From the NCBI RefSeq assembly GCF_014174165.1, contig NZ_JABEQN010000011.1:1-64000 (forward strand): DNA of 64,000 nt. The letters run 5' to 3'. Shown one piece after another: positions 1-8,840 of this stretch. The stretch's first letter is position 1; the number at the start of each line of letters is the position of its first letter. The DNA comes from Gluconacetobacter dulcium. GTDB lineage: Bacteria; Pseudomonadota; Alphaproteobacteria; Acetobacterales; Acetobacteraceae. The translations under genes were made by a program, and so were the position numbers. The notes beneath the pieces were generated by a model. The model had not been told where the DNA came from. It worked only from the letters and a program-made list of their open reading frames with translations, and searched no databases.

Positions 1-984
1 CAAAGGCCCAAGCAATCAAACTCGAAAGCTATAAAAACGCATAAATCAAAGAAATATGCATCACAGCGTCCCAAGCAGGCATCAATCAAACCCAGGCTAA
101 ACCCAGATCAACCAATCCCAAATCAACCCACTTCCGCAGGCCGTCAGAACGCCGCCAACATATCCCTTCCATTCCATATTCTGTTGTCAAAGACCTCTGC
201 TAACCATCCACTCAACCCAGCAGGGCCAAGGAAACTAGCAGGTCCAAACCGCCAGGTCAAGAACCTCAGCCCCGGCGGTGAAGAGCGATCTACACCCCAC
301 CCTCAGAACCGTCAACAGGCGACTTTCACCCAAAGCCACAAAAAATTCGTCCACGCCCATCAAAATCCGTCGCAAGGCGCAGAAAACAGGGGTTTTTCCC
401 GATTAAAAAAATGGCGTCGTTGACTCAGAACTCCGGGACTTCCCGTCCCTGCGTCGTCCCAAGTCGTCTTGATACCCGACTCATGCCCGAGAAAAGCCGC
501 ATGTCAGAGCACCAGCCCCGCCGCCAGAGCCCTCAGCCCGCCGATGATCGATCATGGAAACGGGCACCTCGGCCGCCGCAAGGACCGCCCCAATGCCGCA
601 CGAAGCAACGACACCGGTTCTGAGGCCGCGCAACATCGCGTCACCAATCAATCCGAATCAGGACTATCACCGGAATCGCGAAATCGACTCCAACAGACCG
701 CGGCAACACTTGCTGGAGCACGGCCTAACGCGCGAGATCGCCCGCTGGACCCCATGCCCACTGGCGGCAATCAACCCCACGCCTCATGCATGATCACGCA
801 ATTCGCCGCATCGCGATCATTGATCCGGATGAACATGCGGCTGCTTGAAACCCTTCCGTCTCGCACGACAGCAACATCCCCGCGTGCCCCCAGGCCCCGG
901 CGCAGGCAAGGCTTGCATGACCCGACACGCCGGAGCACAGGAAACGCATGCCGCTCCCAGCGGAGCGGCTTTGTAGACTGCCTC
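1..984. other. Gene-free stretch at the left edge
   Basis: I find no convincing gene here. The first 180 bases are A/C-rich. The open frames in the rest are rich in Arg, Pro and Gln without a recognisable domain or a good ribosome binding site. A hairpin at 950-969 lies just past the end of the DUF192 gene. The stretch could be a long intergenic region or the remains of a decayed gene. Confidence 0.5.
950..969 (-). terminator. Hairpin after the DUF192 gene
   Basis: A perfect 8-bp stem (GCCGCTCC at 950-957, GGAGCGGC at 962-969) with a 4-base loop starts 16 bases past the stop of the DUF192 gene. There is no strong U-run, so it is a weak candidate for an intrinsic terminator of the minus-strand pair. 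Confidence 0.4.
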
Positions 985-1533
985 TCAGCCCACTGGGGCT
1001 GTAAGCGCCTTGCTCTCCACCTTGTCGCCGACAACGATGCCAAGCTTCTCGGTCACACCGCCCTGCAATTCCAGCGTCGCGCGCGCAGGCCCATGGCTGC
1101 TGATCCGCGCCAGACTCTGCGGCACGGCGTTTTCGGCAATCGCCGAAATCCGCCCATCCTCGCCAATAAAGACGATATCCAGCGACACCAGCGTATTTTC
1201 CATCCACATGTCGCTCTGCTGCGGATAGGGCCAGACGAACAGCATGCCGCGATCGGCAGGCACCGACGTCCGGAACATCTCGCCGACCCGCTGCTGGCGC
1301 GGGGTCGTGGCCAGTTCGACGGAGAAGACGTGCTTCGTCCCGTTCGCGCCCGTGATCGTCAGGTTCTCACGCGGCAGTTCCGCCTGCGCCTTGGTCGGCG
1401 CATCATCCCCGACCTGGGCATGCGCGATCCCGATCAGTTGCCCTCCGCCCAGCGCCACAACCAGGCCGCACGCCGCGGCGCACATGCGCAAATCCCACAT
1501 CATCCATTGCTCTCTTCTGTTTGTCGGCGACAT
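985..1533 (-). CDS. DUF192 family exported protein
   Basis: This 182-aa protein belongs to the DUF192 family, small exported proteins of unknown biochemical role. The N-terminus has two arginines (6-7), a hydrophobic core at about 18-35 and a likely signal peptidase site after Ala-His-Ala near residue 39. The conserved core follows, including a run around Asp-Arg-Gly-Met-Leu-Phe-Val-Trp and Asp-Met-Trp-Met-Glu-Asn-Thr, typical of the family. The ATG at 1533 overlaps the stop of the metallo-hydrolase gene (TGATG), which suggests translational coupling. An ATG at 1503 with an AGAAGAGAG ribosome binding site is an equally good start and gives a tidier signal peptide. The product is probably periplasmic. 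Confidence 0.85.
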   Translation of the reverse strand: MSPTNRREQWMMWDLRMCAAACGLVVALGGGQLIGIAHAQVGDDAPTKAQAELPRENLTITGANGTKHVFSVELATTPRQQRVGEMFRTSVPADRGMLFVWPYPQQSDMWMENTLVSLDIVFIGEDGRISAIAENAVPQSLARISSHGPARATLELQGGVTEKLGIVVGDKVESKALTAPVG

Positions 1534-2213
1534 CACCGCACGAACGGGTTGCTGCGCCGTTCGGCACCGATCGTGGTCATGTCGCCATGGCCGGGCAGAA
1601 TCGTCACCGCATCGCCCAACGGCAGCAGACGATCCGCGATGGCCTGAATAAGCTGCGGACCATTGCCATAAGGAAAATCGGTGCGTCCGACCGACCCGCG
1701 AAACAAGGTATCCCCCACAAAGGCAAAACCAGCCTTGGGGTCATGGAACACCACATGACCAGGCGTATGGCCGGGAACATGCAGCACCGCGAGCGACCGC
1801 CCCAATACCGGCAGGCTTTCGCCATCGGTCACATAGCGATCCACCGTCACATTGCCCATGCCCGTCAGCCCGTATCGAGCCGCCTGCGCCGCGATATCGG
1901 ACAGCAGGAACGCATCCCGCTCATCCGGCCCGATGATCGGCACCGTTCCGCCCTGAAGCCGAACCAGTTCATTGCGCAGCCCATCCGCTCCACCCGCATG
2001 GTCCAGATGACCATGCGTCAGCAGGATGCAATCCACCGTCAGATCACGCGCCGCGAGGGCATGCAGCAGGACCGGAACATCCCCACCCGGATCGACCACC
2101 ACCGCATGCCGCGTGGCAGGATCCCACAGGATCGAACAATTCTGCCCGAAGGCGGTGACCGGCACGACGGCCAGTTCCAGCCCGGCCAGATCAGGAGTGG
2201 AAGACAACGACAT
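1533..2213 (-). CDS. MBL-fold metallo-hydrolase (glyoxalase II-like)
   Basis: A 226-aa metallo-beta-lactamase-fold hydrolase of the hydroxyacylglutathione hydrolase-like group. The THxHxDH metal-binding motif is at residues 66-72, and a second conserved histidine lies in the His-Val-Pro-Gly-His-Thr-Pro-Gly-His stretch. Later a Gly-Asp-Thr-Leu-Phe motif supplies the bridging Asp, and the terminal Pro-Gly-His-Gly is also present. The frame is open further upstream. The ATG at 2213 is preferred because AGGAG lies 8 bases ahead of it and the fold begins directly after. It shares an operon with the DUF192 gene. The substrate, probably a thioester, cannot be read from the sequence. Confidence 0.9.
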   Translation of the reverse strand: MSLSSTPDLAGLELAVVPVTAFGQNCSILWDPATRHAVVVDPGGDVPVLLHALAARDLTVDCILLTHGHLDHAGGADGLRNELVRLQGGTVPIIGPDERDAFLLSDIAAQAARYGLTGMGNVTVDRYVTDGESLPVLGRSLAVLHVPGHTPGHVVFHDPKAGFAFVGDTLFRGSVGRTDFPYGNGPQLIQAIADRLLPLGDAVTILPGHGDMTTIGAERRSNPFVR

Positions 2214-2389
2214 AATGGCGACTCCTAGCCTTACACGCCGCGCGCCGGGACCCAGGGCCACGCTCCAACCCCTGCCCCGAACCAGACGCCGGAGGTTTCC
2301 GTTGTGTACGAGCCGACGACCGACGGAGCAAGGCCGCCCTGCGGCACGGCTGCTGGCCTGTCTATATTCACGCTGATAGAGTGATGCGC

Positions 2390-3466
2390 ATGATGTCACA
2401 GCCCCTCCTTCATGACCCGCTGGACCTGGCCATCGCCTGGGCCGAGAACGGACAGCCGGCGGCACTGGCCACCGTCATCGCCACATGGGGAAGCTCCCCC
2501 CGACCGGCCGGCAGCATGATGGCAGTCAACAGCGACGGACGCATCGAAGGATCGGTCAGCGGCGGCTGCGTCGAGGCATCCGTCTTCGATGCGGCCATGA
2601 CCGCGATGCAGGATGGCCGCCCCAATCTACTGTCTTATGGCGTGACATCGGAACAGGCCTGGTCGGTCGGCCTGGCCTGCGGCGGTGAACTGGACGTGCT
2701 GGTGGAAGCGGTCGGCCCAGGCGGCACCCTGCCCATGCCCATATTGCGCGCGGCGGTCGATCTGCGGCACCAGCGGAAACCCGCATTACTGGCGACACGC
2801 CTCTCCGACATGCGCCATGTGCTGGTCACCCGCACAACCCAGGGCGAGTTGACCGGCACCGTCGGCGGATCGATCGATCCACACCTGCTCCCGGCGCTGG
2901 AACAGTCATTCCGCGATGGCCGCAGCCGCCGCGTCACCGGCGCGGCCGACGAATCCTGGTTCCTGCATCTGTTGACGGCGCCCTACCGGCTGCTGATCGT
3001 CGGCGCGGTCCATATCGCACAGGTCCTGGCACCGCTGGCGACGACGATGGGCTTCGCGGTAACCGTCATCGACCCCCGCACCCAACTCGCCACCCCGGAA
3101 CGCTTCCCCGGCATCACACTGGTCACCGAATGGCCGGACGAGGCCCTGGACTCTCTTGCCATCGACACCCACACCGCGATCGTCACCCTGACCCACGACG
3201 CCAAGCTCGATGACCCGACCCTGCGCACGGCCCTGGAGAGCCCCGCCTTCTATATAGGTGCGCTCGGGTCGCGCAAAACGCAGGCCTCACGCCTGGAGCG
3301 ACTGGCGGAAGACGGGGTCGGCCCCGAGCGGACAGCCCGCATCCACGGCCCGGTCGGACTGGCGATCGGCGCGATCGGCGCCCCCGAGATCGCCCTGTCG
3401 ATCCTGGCCGAGATCGTGGCCGTGCGCCGCGACGCAGCGCTGGCCCGCCACCCCGGCTGGACATGA
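2390..3466 (+). CDS. XdhC/CoxI family protein
   Basis: A 358-aa XdhC-family protein. Family members bind molybdenum cofactor and help insert the sulfurated form into xanthine dehydrogenase-type enzymes. The N-terminal XdhC domain has the Gly-Ser-Val-Ser-Gly-Gly-Cys motif with Cys60, and the C-terminal half is the Rossmann-type XdhC_C domain. Several starts cluster here (GTG 2381, ATG 2384, 2390, 2393); 2390 gives the best spacing to a weak AGAG. The stop overlaps the next gene by 4 bases (ATGA). The pairing with a MocA-like nucleotidyltransferase supports cofactor maturation, although no xanthine or CO dehydrogenase structural genes lie in the window. Confidence 0.9.
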   Translation: MMSQPLLHDPLDLAIAWAENGQPAALATVIATWGSSPRPAGSMMAVNSDGRIEGSVSGGCVEASVFDAAMTAMQDGRPNLLSYGVTSEQAWSVGLACGGELDVLVEAVGPGGTLPMPILRAAVDLRHQRKPALLATRLSDMRHVLVTRTTQGELTGTVGGSIDPHLLPALEQSFRDGRSRRVTGAADESWFLHLLTAPYRLLIVGAVHIAQVLAPLATTMGFAVTVIDPRTQLATPERFPGITLVTEWPDEALDSLAIDTHTAIVTLTHDAKLDDPTLRTALESPAFYIGALGSRKTQASRLERLAEDGVGPERTARIHGPVGLAIGAIGAPEIALSILAEIVAVRRDAALARHPGWT

Positions 3467-4095
3467 CCGCAGCCCCCGTCATCGCTCTGGTCCTGGCCGC
3501 CGGCCGATCGTCACGGTCCGCCCCGCACCACAAGCTGCTGACCGCCGATGCCAGCGGCACGCCGATGATCGCCCGCACCCTCCACGCCCTGTGCGCCAGC
3601 ATGATCGACCGCGTCGTGGTCGTGCTGGGCCACCGCGCGACAGATCTGCGGAACGCGATCACCGCCCAAGCGCCCTATGCCCGCCCGCTGAGCACGATCA
3701 TCGCGCCCGACCATGCGACAGGTCTGTCCGCCAGCCTGCGCGCGGGACTGCAAGCGATCGCGGAGCCCCCACCCGAAGCCGTGCTGATCTGCCTGGGCGA
3801 CATGCCGACCCTCCGCCCGGACCTGATCAACCGGCTGATCGCCCGCCACCGGCACGACAACCCGCCCGTGACGATCCCCAGTCACGACGGACGGCAAGGT
3901 CACCCCGTCCTGTGGGACCGGACGATGATCCCGAGACTGATGACCCTGGAGGGCGACCGGGGCGCCGGCGCGCTGATCCGTGCACTCGGCGCACAGACAG
4001 CCATCGTGCCGGCCGACGAGACGATCCATGAGGATTTCGACACCCCCGCCCGGCTCGAACGGTTCGCCGCGTCGCGACCACCGCAGGGCGGTTGA
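3463..4095 (+). CDS. MocA-like nucleotidyltransferase
   Basis: A 210-aa protein of the MobA-like NTP transferase family, closest to molybdenum cofactor cytidylyltransferase (MocA) and related enzymes. The nucleotide-binding loop Leu-Ala-Ala-Gly-Arg-Ser-Ser-Arg is at residues 11-18, followed by Lys24, with a Gly-Asp-Met-Pro metal/nucleotide motif in the middle. It starts inside the stop of the XdhC gene (ATGA), a common pairing that couples cytosine-dinucleotide cofactor synthesis with its insertion. CTP versus GTP specificity is inferred from the XdhC neighbour, not seen directly. A separate MobA is encoded at 46676-47284. Confidence 0.85.
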   Translation: MTAAPVIALVLAAGRSSRSAPHHKLLTADASGTPMIARTLHALCASMIDRVVVVLGHRATDLRNAITAQAPYARPLSTIIAPDHATGLSASLRAGLQAIAEPPPEAVLICLGDMPTLRPDLINRLIARHRHDNPPVTIPSHDGRQGHPVLWDRTMIPRLMTLEGDRGAGALIRALGAQTAIVPADETIHEDFDTPARLERFAASRPPQGG

Positions 4096-4166
4096 CTGGC
4101 CCCGACCCGGTGTCGGAGAAGGGCATGCGCGGCCCCGGTGGCCGCCAACATGAAGGACTGGCCCCA

Positions 4167-4517
4167 ATGAGCAAGATCATCCGCACGGAACCGAACGCGA
4201 TCCTGTCCAAGGTCGTGGAATATCACGGCTTCCTGTTCACCCAGGGTTTCGTCGCGCGCGACCTGAAGGGCGACGTCTCCGCCCAGACCCGCGATATTCT
4301 GGAGCAGATCGACGAAGCGCTGGAACTGCACGGCACCGACAAGACCCGCCTGCTCCAGGCCCAGATCTGGCTGAAGGACATCGCCGACCGCGACGCCCTG
4401 AACGTCCTGTGGTCCGCCTGGCTGCCGAAGGATGGCGCTCCGGCCCGCGCCTGCGTCCAGGCCACGATGGCCAGCCCGGAGGTCCTGGTCGAGATCATGC
4501 TGATCTGCACCAAGTAA
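4167..4517 (+). CDS. RidA family protein
   Basis: A 116-aa member of the RidA/YjgF family. Canonical RidA hydrolyses reactive enamine/imine intermediates. The chain has the typical length and the Gln-Ala-Gln-Ile-Trp-Leu strand, but the C-terminal catalytic Arg region reads Ala-Arg-Ala-Cys-Val-Gln-Ala, as in divergent Rid subfamilies. An open frame reaches back to 4092. The ATG at 4167 is chosen because AAGGA lies 9 bases ahead and the family fold starts there. It lies 71 bases behind the MocA-like gene and may be cotranscribed. A second RidA-family gene is at 41259. Confidence 0.88.
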   Translation: MSKIIRTEPNAILSKVVEYHGFLFTQGFVARDLKGDVSAQTRDILEQIDEALELHGTDKTRLLQAQIWLKDIADRDALNVLWSAWLPKDGAPARACVQATMASPEVLVEIMLICTK

Positions 4518-4829
4518 GCCTTTCGATTTACCCGGAAACGGGGCCCGCCGGCCATGCCGGATGTCACTTTTATGCAACGGGTCCCGATTCCGATTCTCCT
4601 TCCGGGGCTCCGACCCCTCTGTTCCCCACATCCCCACACTTTCCATTTTTCATTGAATAACCGTGGTCTGCATTTTTCGATGAGGAATATATTCCTATTT
4701 TCTGAATCCAAACATCCCGTTTTCTGAAAATGTCATCGAAGCCGCATGAGAAATGCGGCGCCGTCTTGTCAGGGTTGCAGTGTCATTGCTACCCCTGTTG
4801 GGCAACGACAGTGTGTGAGGTCTTGTAGG
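4518..4829 (+). other. Leader/intergenic region before the CHAP gene
   Basis: 312 bases without a gene. The middle is unusually AT-rich for this genome and carries a perfect 12-bp palindrome, GGAATATATTCC, at 4684-4695. The last 90 bases have short complementary segments, so this could be a promoter plus a structured 5' leader. I cannot assign a known riboswitch. Confidence 0.4.
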
Positions 4830-5579
4830 ATGCGGGCAGGTGGTTTGGGACGTGCGTTCCTCTTTTCTGTAGCAGCGGCGTCCCTGGGCCTCGTCTTCTC
4901 CGCCAACGCAGATGCGAACACGCGCCGGTCGGTTCATCATGCTGCACATGCCGCTCACGCGGTACATGCCGTGCAGCACGGGCACCATGTGGCGTTCCGT
5001 CGCGGCAGGCATCACGAAGCCGGCCATGTCATCCAGTGCGTGGCCTTCGCCAAGTCGGCATCCGATGTCGTGCTGCGCGGAAACGCGGCCAACTGGTGGT
5101 ACAACGCTGCCGGCGTCTATGCCCGCGGCGCGGCCCCGGAATCCGGCAGCATCCTGAATTTCCGCGCCAACCGACGCATGCCGCTGGGCCATGTCGCAGT
5201 CGTTCGCCAGGTTGTCGACAGCCGCACCATCGTGATCGACCAGTCGCACTGGGCGCAGCGCGGCATCAGCCGCAACGTGTCGGTAATCGACGTTTCGCCC
5301 AACAATGACTGGACGGCGGTTCGCGTCGCCCTGGCCCATAACGGGGCCTACGGCAGCATCTATCCCACCTACGGCTTCATCTATTCCCGCCCGGACAGCA
5401 GCGGCCGCATCATGACCGCCAGCAGCGAGCGTTCGGTGCCGCAGACCATCAACAGCGTCCCGAGCGACCTGCGTCATCCGATGCGCTCGACCGAAGTGGC
5501 TGAAGCTCCCGAGAGCCTGCCTCGCGTGACCTACGGCCACGCCTTCCGCGAAGACGCCCCGAACCGCTCCATTCGCTAA
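4830..5579 (+). CDS. Exported CHAP-domain peptidoglycan hydrolase-like protein
   Basis: A 249-aa exported protein with a CHAP (cysteine, histidine-dependent amidohydrolase/peptidase) domain. A signal peptide covers residues 1-28. Next is a His/Ala-rich segment (36-53) and then the CHAP core: Cys70 in a Gln-Cys-Val-Ala-Phe context and His121 in Gly-His-Val-Ala-Val-Val are the expected catalytic pair. CHAP enzymes usually cleave amide bonds in peptidoglycan. The open frame extends 28 codons further upstream, but ATG 4830 puts the signal peptide at the N-terminus. The His-rich linker could bind metal. The gene stands alone and faces rlmH, with a 166-nt palindromic element between them. Confidence 0.85.
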   Translation: MRAGGLGRAFLFSVAAASLGLVFSANADANTRRSVHHAAHAAHAVHAVQHGHHVAFRRGRHHEAGHVIQCVAFAKSASDVVLRGNAANWWYNAAGVYARGAAPESGSILNFRANRRMPLGHVAVVRQVVDSRTIVIDQSHWAQRGISRNVSVIDVSPNNDWTAVRVALAHNGAYGSIYPTYGFIYSRPDSSGRIMTASSERSVPQTINSVPSDLRHPMRSTEVAEAPESLPRVTYGHAFREDAPNRSIR

Positions 5580-5634
5580 ACTGCGCGGCAACAAAAAGCC
5601 TTTCTCAAACACTCCCTGAGCCACCGCACACACC

Positions 5635-5800
5635 AGAATCCTGCCTGGAAATGTGGGCTGGTGAGCGAGAGCGCCGCATAGCGGCGCGCCCGTCGCGTGT
5701 TTCCGAGCATCGAAGCGGAGCGGCCTCAATGGCCGTGAGCACCGCAGCGCAGGAAACACGGGTCGGATCGCCACCAGCGCGCATTTCCAGGCAGGATTCT
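5635..5800. repeat. 166-nt nested palindromic element
   Basis: A near-symmetrical structure fills the gap between the convergent CHAP and rlmH genes. The outer arms are a perfect 19-bp inverted repeat (AGAATCCTGCCTGGAAATG at 5635-5653 and its complement at 5782-5800). Inner arms pair as GGCTGGTG with CACCAGC, then CGTGTTTCC (5696-5704) with GGAAACACG (5752-5760), then GGCC with GGCC at the tip. The right arm reaches into the rlmH stop codon. It shares a core (TCGGATCGCCACCAG) with the hairpin at 17960-18016. Confidence 0.8.
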
Positions 5801-6255
5801 CAGGGGCGTCCGGCGCGATGGTAGGGATGTCCCGAGGCGATCGCCCGCGCCCGATAAAGCTGTTCGGCCAATAGACCGCGCACCAGCATGTGCGGCCACG
5901 TCATAGGCCCAAGCGAAAGCGTATCGTCGGCCCGCGCCAGCACCGGCCCGTCCAGCCCTTCCGCCCCCCCGATCAGGAAGCAGACCGGCCGCGACAGGCC
6001 CAGCCAGCGCTCGACATGCCGGGCGAAATCCAGGCTGGCATGCGCCCGCCCGCCCTCGTCCATCGCAATGACGAATGCCCGATCGGGCAGGGCGGACAAC
6101 AGGGCCTGCCCTTCGCGCCGCTTGATTTCCGCGGCTGCCCCCCTACCCTCCGCAACCTCGACCATCTCCAGCTTCGGTGTCAGTCGTTCGGCATAACGCT
6201 GGAACAGGTCGCGATCCACACGGTCCTTCATGCGCCCGACAGCGATCAGCCGCAT
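5800..6255 (-). CDS. rlmH: 23S rRNA pseudouridine(1915)-N3-methyltransferase
   Basis: A 151-aa RlmH, a SPOUT-class methyltransferase that methylates pseudouridine 1915 in helix 69 of 23S rRNA in assembled 70S ribosomes. It begins Met-Arg-Leu-Ile-Ala-Val-Gly, as the family does. It keeps the trefoil-knot SAM-binding motifs Ile-Gly-Gly-Ala-Glu-Gly and Ser-Leu-Gly-Pro-Met-Thr-Trp-Pro-His, ending with the conserved Tyr-Arg-Ala and Tyr-His-Arg segments. The start is ATG 6255 (6258 is also ATG). It follows the nadD-rsfS gene by 14 bases, the usual rsfS-rlmH order, so the two are likely cotranscribed. Confidence 0.95.
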   Translation of the reverse strand: MRLIAVGRMKDRVDRDLFQRYAERLTPKLEMVEVAEGRGAAAEIKRREGQALLSALPDRAFVIAMDEGGRAHASLDFARHVERWLGLSRPVCFLIGGAEGLDGPVLARADDTLSLGPMTWPHMLVRGLLAEQLYRARAIASGHPYHRAGRP

Positions 6256-6269
6256 CATCGGACCGCGTC

Positions 6270-7478
6270 CTACTCGGCTTCCGGCGCTCCGCCGGGCGGC
6301 ACGTCGAGATCGGCCCCCCACATGCGCTCCAGGCCGTACTGGGCCCGCGCCTCGGTCTTGAACAGATGCACGACGATGTCGCCGGCATCGATCAGCACCC
6401 AGTCGGAACCGTTCGCCCCCTCGATCAGCACCCGCTTCAGTCCCGCCTCACCCAGCTTGCGCTCCAGATGCGTCGCCATGGCGGAAATCTGCCGATCGGC
6501 AATACCGGTGGCGATCACCATCCGGTCGGCGAACGACGCACGCCCCGTCAGGTCCAGCACCACGATCTCCTCGCCCTTGTCGTCGGCCAGACTCTCGGTG
6601 ATGACCGAGAGATATTTTTCCAGCTTGCTGATTTCCGCCGGTTCGCGGTTCACCGCCTTGCCGGGGCCGGCAACGGCCGCCTTCTTGCGCGGCGTACCCG
6701 GCGCCCGCGCGGCACCCGGCACTGCGGCCAGTCCGGCCGTTGTCTTTCTGCCGGTCGTGCCGGCTGTCTTCTTGGGTGCCGTGCGACGAGTGGTACCCGT
6801 ATCGGCCGGAGGCTTCCTGGCGATGACTCTTACTCCTGATGTTTTCTGTGCGGGATCACCTTGAGGCGCCAACGCACGCTCCAACGCGGTGGCACGCAAT
6901 TCCGTTGCTGATATACCGATCTGCGGGGCAGGAAGAAAGGCCCAGGCGCACGGCGCGCACTCGGCCAGGACCGGCGCCTCCCGCGCCGGCCGCCGCCAAC
7001 GGCCAAGCGCCAGCGCCGCCTGCCCCCGAAGCGCCGCCGGATTGTAAGGCGGCCGGGGCAACACCGCGAACGGCACCATCGAGACCATGCGCCGCCACCG
7101 CCGCCAGCGCGGCAGGTCCGCCAGCCCGTCCGCCCCCATCAGCCAGACAAATTCCACATTGGGAAAACGCAGCCGCAGCAACGCCAGCGTATCGACCGTA
7201 TAGCGCGTGCCAAGATGCCGCTCGATATCGGTCGCGATGATGCGCCGCCCATCGACCTTCGCCGCCACCCCGGCCAGCCGCTCCGCGAGCGGCGCCATCC
7301 CTCTGGCGGGTTTCAGCGGATTCCCTGGCGAGACCATCAGCCAGACCTGATCCAGCCGCAACAACCGCAACGCCCGCTGCGCCAGTTGCAGATGCCCGAC
7401 ATGAACCGGATTGAACGATCCCCCGAGAAGACCGACCCGAATCCGCCGCCCGTCTCCCCAAACCGGAAGCGATGTCAC
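6270..7478 (-). CDS. nadD-rsfS: Fused nicotinate-nucleotide adenylyltransferase / ribosomal silencing factor
   Basis: One 402-aa reading frame joins two proteins that are normally separate. Residues 13 to about 210 are NadD, which makes nicotinate adenine dinucleotide in NAD synthesis. The [10 protein letters not shown] motif is at 20-29, and Gly-Ile-Ser-Ala-Thr-Glu-Leu is near the end. Residues 284-395 are RsfS (DUF143), which binds L14 and blocks subunit joining in starved cells. A basic, Ala/Pro-rich linker of about 65 residues lies between. At the junction, AGGAG (6833-6837) stands 8 bases before an ATC codon (6824-6822), as if an rsfS start had been lost. NadD starts at GTG 7478, 2 bases after the proA stop. 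Confidence 0.9.
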   Translation of the reverse strand: MTSLPVWGDGRRIRVGLLGGSFNPVHVGHLQLAQRALRLLRLDQVWLMVSPGNPLKPARGMAPLAERLAGVAAKVDGRRIIATDIERHLGTRYTVDTLALLRLRFPNVEFVWLMGADGLADLPRWRRWRRMVSMVPFAVLPRPPYNPAALRGQAALALGRWRRPAREAPVLAECAPCAWAFLPAPQIGISATELRATALERALAPQGDPAQKTSGVRVIARKPPADTGTTRRTAPKKTAGTTGRKTTAGLAAVPGAARAPGTPRKKAAVAGPGKAVNREPAEISKLEKYLSVITESLADDKGEEIVVLDLTGRASFADRMVIATGIADRQISAMATHLERKLGEAGLKRVLIEGANGSDWVLIDAGDIVVHLFKTEARAQYGLERMWGADLDVPPGGAPEAE

Positions 7479-7480
7479 AA

Positions 7481-8752
7481 TCAGGGACGCTGCTGGCCCG
7501 TCCCCACCACTTCGTAGCGGAAGGTCGTCAGCTGCTCCAACCCGACCGGACCACGCGCATGGAAGCGCCCGGTCGCAATACCGATTTCCGCGCCGAAGCC
7601 AAACTCCCCGCCGTCACAGAACTGGGTCGAGGCGTTCCACATCACCACCGCACTGTCGGTGCCGTTCAGAAAGCGCGCCGCGACCTCGGCATCCTCGGTC
7701 ACGATCGCCTCGGTATGCGCGCTGCCAAACCGCGCGATATGCGCCAGCGCATCCTCCACACCATCGACCACCGCGATCGACAGAATCGCATCCAGCCATT
7801 CGGTGGCGAAATCGGCCTCGCTGGCCGCCGGCAGGTCCGGCAGAATCGCCCGCGCCCGCGCATCCGCCCGAAAGCCGCACCCCTTCGCCGCCAGATCGGC
7901 AACAATCCCCGGCAACAGCGCCGGCGCCACCGCGGCATCGATCAGCAGCGTCTCGGTCGCCCCGCAGATCCCCGTGCGGCGCATCTTGGCATTGACCACC
8001 ACCCCCCGCGCCATCGCCGGATCAGCGGCTTCATGGACATAGGTGTGACACAGCCCTTCGGCATGCGCGAGCACAGGCACCCGCGCCTCGCGCTGCACGC
8101 GCTCGACCAGCGATTTGCCACCACGGGGAATGATCAGATCAATCAGCCCCGCCGCCCCCAGCATATCCGCCACATGGCGCCGATCGGCATCCGGCGCGAT
8201 CTGCACCGCCGCCTCCGGCAGGCCGGCAGCCCGCAAGCCCGCCGCCATCGCCCCATGAATCGCCCGCGCACTATGCAGGCTTTCCGACCCACCGCGCAGG
8301 ATCACCGCATTGCCCGACTTGATGCACAAGCCCGCCGCATCGGCCCCGACATTGGGGCGGCTTTCATAAATCATGCCGATCACGCCAACCGGCGTCGCCA
8401 CCCGGCTGATCCGCAACCCGTTGGGCCGGGTCCACTCCGCCAGCACCCGCCCGACCGGATCGGGCAGCTTCGCCACATCCTCCAGCCCCGCCGCCATCGC
8501 CTCGACCCGCGCCGGGGTCAGCGTCAACCGATCGCGAAACGCCGCACTCGCGGTCGAGGCTTCAAGATCCAGCGCATTCGCCGCCAGGATCTCGTCCTGC
8601 CGCTCACGCAACGCGGCGGCGGCATGGCGCAGGGCCGCATTCCGGGTTTCGGTAGAACTCCGCGCCAGAATCCGGGTCGCCTCACGCGCCCGCGCACCCA
8701 GCGTCGGCATGGCCGGGGCCCACTCTTCCATGACGGATGTCACTGCGTTCAT
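7481..8752 (-). CDS. proA: Glutamate-5-semialdehyde dehydrogenase
   Basis: A 423-aa gamma-glutamyl phosphate reductase. It reduces L-glutamyl-5-phosphate to the semialdehyde with NADPH in the second step of proline synthesis. It has the full aldehyde-dehydrogenase-like fold, with the active-site cysteine in the family stretch Arg-Arg-Thr-Gly-Ile-Cys-Gly-Ala-Thr-Glu and the Lys-Ser-Gly-Asn-Ala nucleotide-site stretch. Length matches the family (about 415-425). It heads the proA/nadD-rsfS/rlmH group. The third proline gene, proC, is at 19212. proB is not in the window. Confidence 0.96.
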   Translation of the reverse strand: MNAVTSVMEEWAPAMPTLGARAREATRILARSSTETRNAALRHAAAALRERQDEILAANALDLEASTASAAFRDRLTLTPARVEAMAAGLEDVAKLPDPVGRVLAEWTRPNGLRISRVATPVGVIGMIYESRPNVGADAAGLCIKSGNAVILRGGSESLHSARAIHGAMAAGLRAAGLPEAAVQIAPDADRRHVADMLGAAGLIDLIIPRGGKSLVERVQREARVPVLAHAEGLCHTYVHEAADPAMARGVVVNAKMRRTGICGATETLLIDAAVAPALLPGIVADLAAKGCGFRADARARAILPDLPAASEADFATEWLDAILSIAVVDGVEDALAHIARFGSAHTEAIVTEDAEVAARFLNGTDSAVVMWNASTQFCDGGEFGFGAEIGIATGRFHARGPVGLEQLTTFRYEVVGTGQQRP

Positions 8753-8840
8753 GACCGGCCTCCCTGCCTCGATAACGGATCATTTTCGAACCGTCCGCCC
8801 GGCGAGGGCAAGGGGAGAAAAAGCCGGGCGATCATTTCCC

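Noticed and set aside
469-1647. Plus-strand 392-aa frame across the left end
   Set aside because: Its second half is antisense to the DUF192 gene and the first half has no domain or ribosome binding site.
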